From Serratia plymuthica NBRC 102599 (GTDB taxonomy: Bacteria; Pseudomonadota; Gammaproteobacteria; Enterobacterales; Enterobacteriaceae), in NCBI RefSeq assembly GCF_001590925.1, contig NZ_BCTU01000037.1:1-49152 (forward strand): a DNA stretch of 49,152 nt, given 5' to 3'. The notes beneath the pieces were generated by a model. It ran no database searches. It was not told where the DNA came from and saw only the letters and a program-made list of their open reading frames with translations. Shown piece by piece: positions 47,726-49,152 of this stretch (positions are counted from its first letter, which is position 1; every line of letters starts with the position of its first letter). A program made the translations under genes and the position numbers.

Positions 47726-49152
47726 ATGCGCAAATCGAAGTGTTTAACCGGGTTGATCTGTCTCGCTCTGCTGCCGCTCAGCGGTTGCGATCAGAAAAGT
47801 GTCGCCGGCGTAATGGGTGTAACTCAGCCCGCCGCTGCACCTGCCTATACGCCGCTAAGCGCCGATCAACTCTATCAGTTGGTGAGCCCGGTAGCGCTGT
47901 TCCCCGACAAGCTACTGGCCCAGGTGTTGGCCGGTGCGGGTTATCCCGATCAAATCAGCGCCGCAGATAATTGGCTGGCGCAGAACCGCAGCCTGCAACC
48001 GGCGGCGCTCGCCACGGCCGCAGACGCCCAACCCTGGGATCCCAGCGTTCGCAGCCTGGTGCAATTCCCTGACGTGCTGGACCAGATGGCAAAAAATATC
48101 CCCTGGACCAGCGCCTTGGGCAACGCTTACGTCAACGATCCCACCGACGTAATGAACGCTATCCAGGTAATGCGCCAACGTGCGGCGAATAAAGGCACGC
48201 TGAAAAACTCCCCTCAACAACGGGTGGTACTTGCACCGGCTACGCACGCTCTCCAGCAGCAACCCTATCAACAAACCGTGGTCGCCGCGCCCGATCGGGT
48301 GATTGTGATTGAACCCAGCCAGCCGGATGTAGTTTATGTGCCGCGTTACGATCCCTGGGTGGCCTACGGCGAAACGGTGCCGAGCTATCCCGGTTATCGC
48401 TATCAACCTGCCTCCGGCTACAGCGGTGGGGATATGCTGGCAGCCGGCGTTATCAGCTTTGGCGTCGGCATCGCAGTCGGCGCCTTGATCAATCAGCATA
48501 ACGATGGCTGGCATAGCTGGGATGTGCATTGGGGCGACCGGCGTCAACCGGTGATTTACAACAATGCGCCTTATATATCGCGCTCCACCACTGTGATTAA
48601 CCGCGTCACTAATATCAATCAGTACAATAATGTGAACCGCCCCAATACAGTGAATAACTATAATACGCAGGTGAATCAGGCACCGCATTTCGTTCCGACC
48701 ATGCCAACGGCAGAGCACCCGGCGCCGAATTTTGCCACCATGGCAAAACCGCACTTTGCCCCCCAGCAGGCAGGCAACGCTCATCCACCGGTGGGAATGC
48801 CGCCCTTCCCCCCTTCAGCGCCTCCGGCACCCCGCCCGGTAACGCAGCCCTCCGTCGTCCATCAGCCGATGAGCATGCCAAACTTTAACCATTCTGCCCC
48901 TACGGCAATGCCACAACATCCGCGGACGGAAACGCCACCACCGCGTCAGGCGGATAACCGGGCAACGCATCAGCCTGCGCCATTGGCAGCGGCTCCTCAT
49001 CCGGCCTACGCGCCTTCACCGACGGTCAGGCCGGTGAATCATGCTATTGCGCCACCGGTAATGAATCGACCTACGCCGATGCAACAGCATCAACCCCCGT
49101 TGCGTCAACCGCAGGAGCAACACCCAATACCCGCGGCAAAACCACAGGAACA
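47726..49152 (+). CDS. DUF3300 lipoprotein (partial, C-terminus beyond window)
   Basis: Secreted protein with a lipoprotein signal peptide (MRKSKCLTGLICLALLPLSGC, lipobox LSGC with Cys21, then Asp). The 475 residues seen carry a DUF3300 domain: LSADQLYQLVSPVALFPDKLLAQVL, then NWLAQNRSLQ, and the region with VQFPDVLDQMAKNIPWTSALGNAYV and DVMNAIQVMRQRA. VIEPSQPDVVYVPRYDPWVAYG follows. A glycine-rich stretch, an Asn-rich segment (NRVTNINQYNNVNRPNT) and a long Pro/His/Gln-rich tail continue to the window end. Function is unknown. The Asp after the lipid cysteine would predict inner-membrane retention in E. coli terms. The ATG at 47726 has only a weak AAGCGA upstream. It is divergent from amiD. 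Confidence 0.85.
   Translation, partial: MRKSKCLTGLICLALLPLSGCDQKSVAGVMGVTQPAAAPAYTPLSADQLYQLVSPVALFPDKLLAQVLAGAGYPDQISAADNWLAQNRSLQPAALATAADAQPWDPSVRSLVQFPDVLDQMAKNIPWTSALGNAYVNDPTDVMNAIQVMRQRAANKGTLKNSPQQRVVLAPATHALQQQPYQQTVVAAPDRVIVIEPSQPDVVYVPRYDPWVAYGETVPSYPGYRYQPASGYSGGDMLAAGVISFGVGIAVGALINQHNDGWHSWDVHWGDRRQPVIYNNAPYISRSTTVINRVTNINQYNNVNRPNTVNNYNTQVNQAPHFVPTMPTAEHPAPNFATMAKPHFAPQQAGNAHPPVGMPPFPPSAPPAPRPVTQPSVVHQPMSMPNFNHSAPTAMPQHPRTETPPPRQADNRATHQPAPLAAAPHPAYAPSPTVRPVNHAIAPPVMNRPTPMQQHQPPLRQPQEQHPIPAAKPQE

Overview
The window looks like a chromosomal core segment of an enterobacterium of the Serratia type (Yersiniaceae). The proteins are close to full-length matches of Escherichia coli counterparts that I know by sequence (PflB 760 aa, SerS 430 aa, RarA 447 aa, LolA 203 aa, ClpS 106 aa, MacB 648 aa, Lrp 164 aa), and the coding sequence is GC-rich. 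The genus is an inference from gene content and order. I ran no database search.

Layout. 1-982 is the 5' part of ansB on the minus strand. It is followed by ycaO, the anaerobic formate operon focA-pflB with pflA downstream, and ycaD. A non-E. coli-like insert follows (DUF1801 protein, AraC regulator, LysE-type exporter; 8993-10902). Next, on the minus strand, come lolA-rarA-serS, ftsK and lrp. On the plus strand come trxB, a LysR regulator with a glutathione S-transferase, cydD-cydC, aat and infA. clpS-clpA lies on the minus strand and is divergent from cspD. Then come macA-macB (minus), ybjX/virK (plus), ybjD (minus), lysO, hcp-hcr, poxB and ltaE, a DUF1294 membrane protein (minus), ybjT and ybjS (plus), amiD (minus), and at the right edge an incomplete DUF3300 lipoprotein gene (47726 to the window end).

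The order matches the E. coli K-12 ycaO-to-amiD segment almost gene for gene, in inverted orientation. Departures I can see: LysR+GST between trxB and cydD; DUF1801/AraC/LysE where E. coli has dmsABC and ycaM/N genes; no tRNA-Ser between infA and clpA; no aqpZ between ybjD and lysO; a DUF1294 gene between ltaE and ybjT; ansB and a DUF3300 gene as outer neighbours.

Functional themes are anaerobic and nitrosative physiology (focA-pflBA with FNR- and ArcA-like sites; hcp-hcr with an FNR site and a near-consensus NsrR operator), thiol and cytochrome bd biogenesis (trxB, cydDC, GST), N-end-rule proteolysis (aat, clpS, clpA), cell division and envelope (ftsK, lolA, amiD, macAB), and replication stress (rarA, cspD).

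No phage, insertion sequence, CRISPR array or tRNA was found, and I do not see a clearly new multi-gene system. The most interesting unexplained signals are non-coding: a long hairpin between infA and clpA, nested inverted repeats between pflB and pflA, a perfect 12-bp inverted repeat between amiD and the DUF3300 gene, an ArcA-box cluster framed by a 14-bp inverted repeat upstream of focA, and a small palindromic repeat in the poxB leader.
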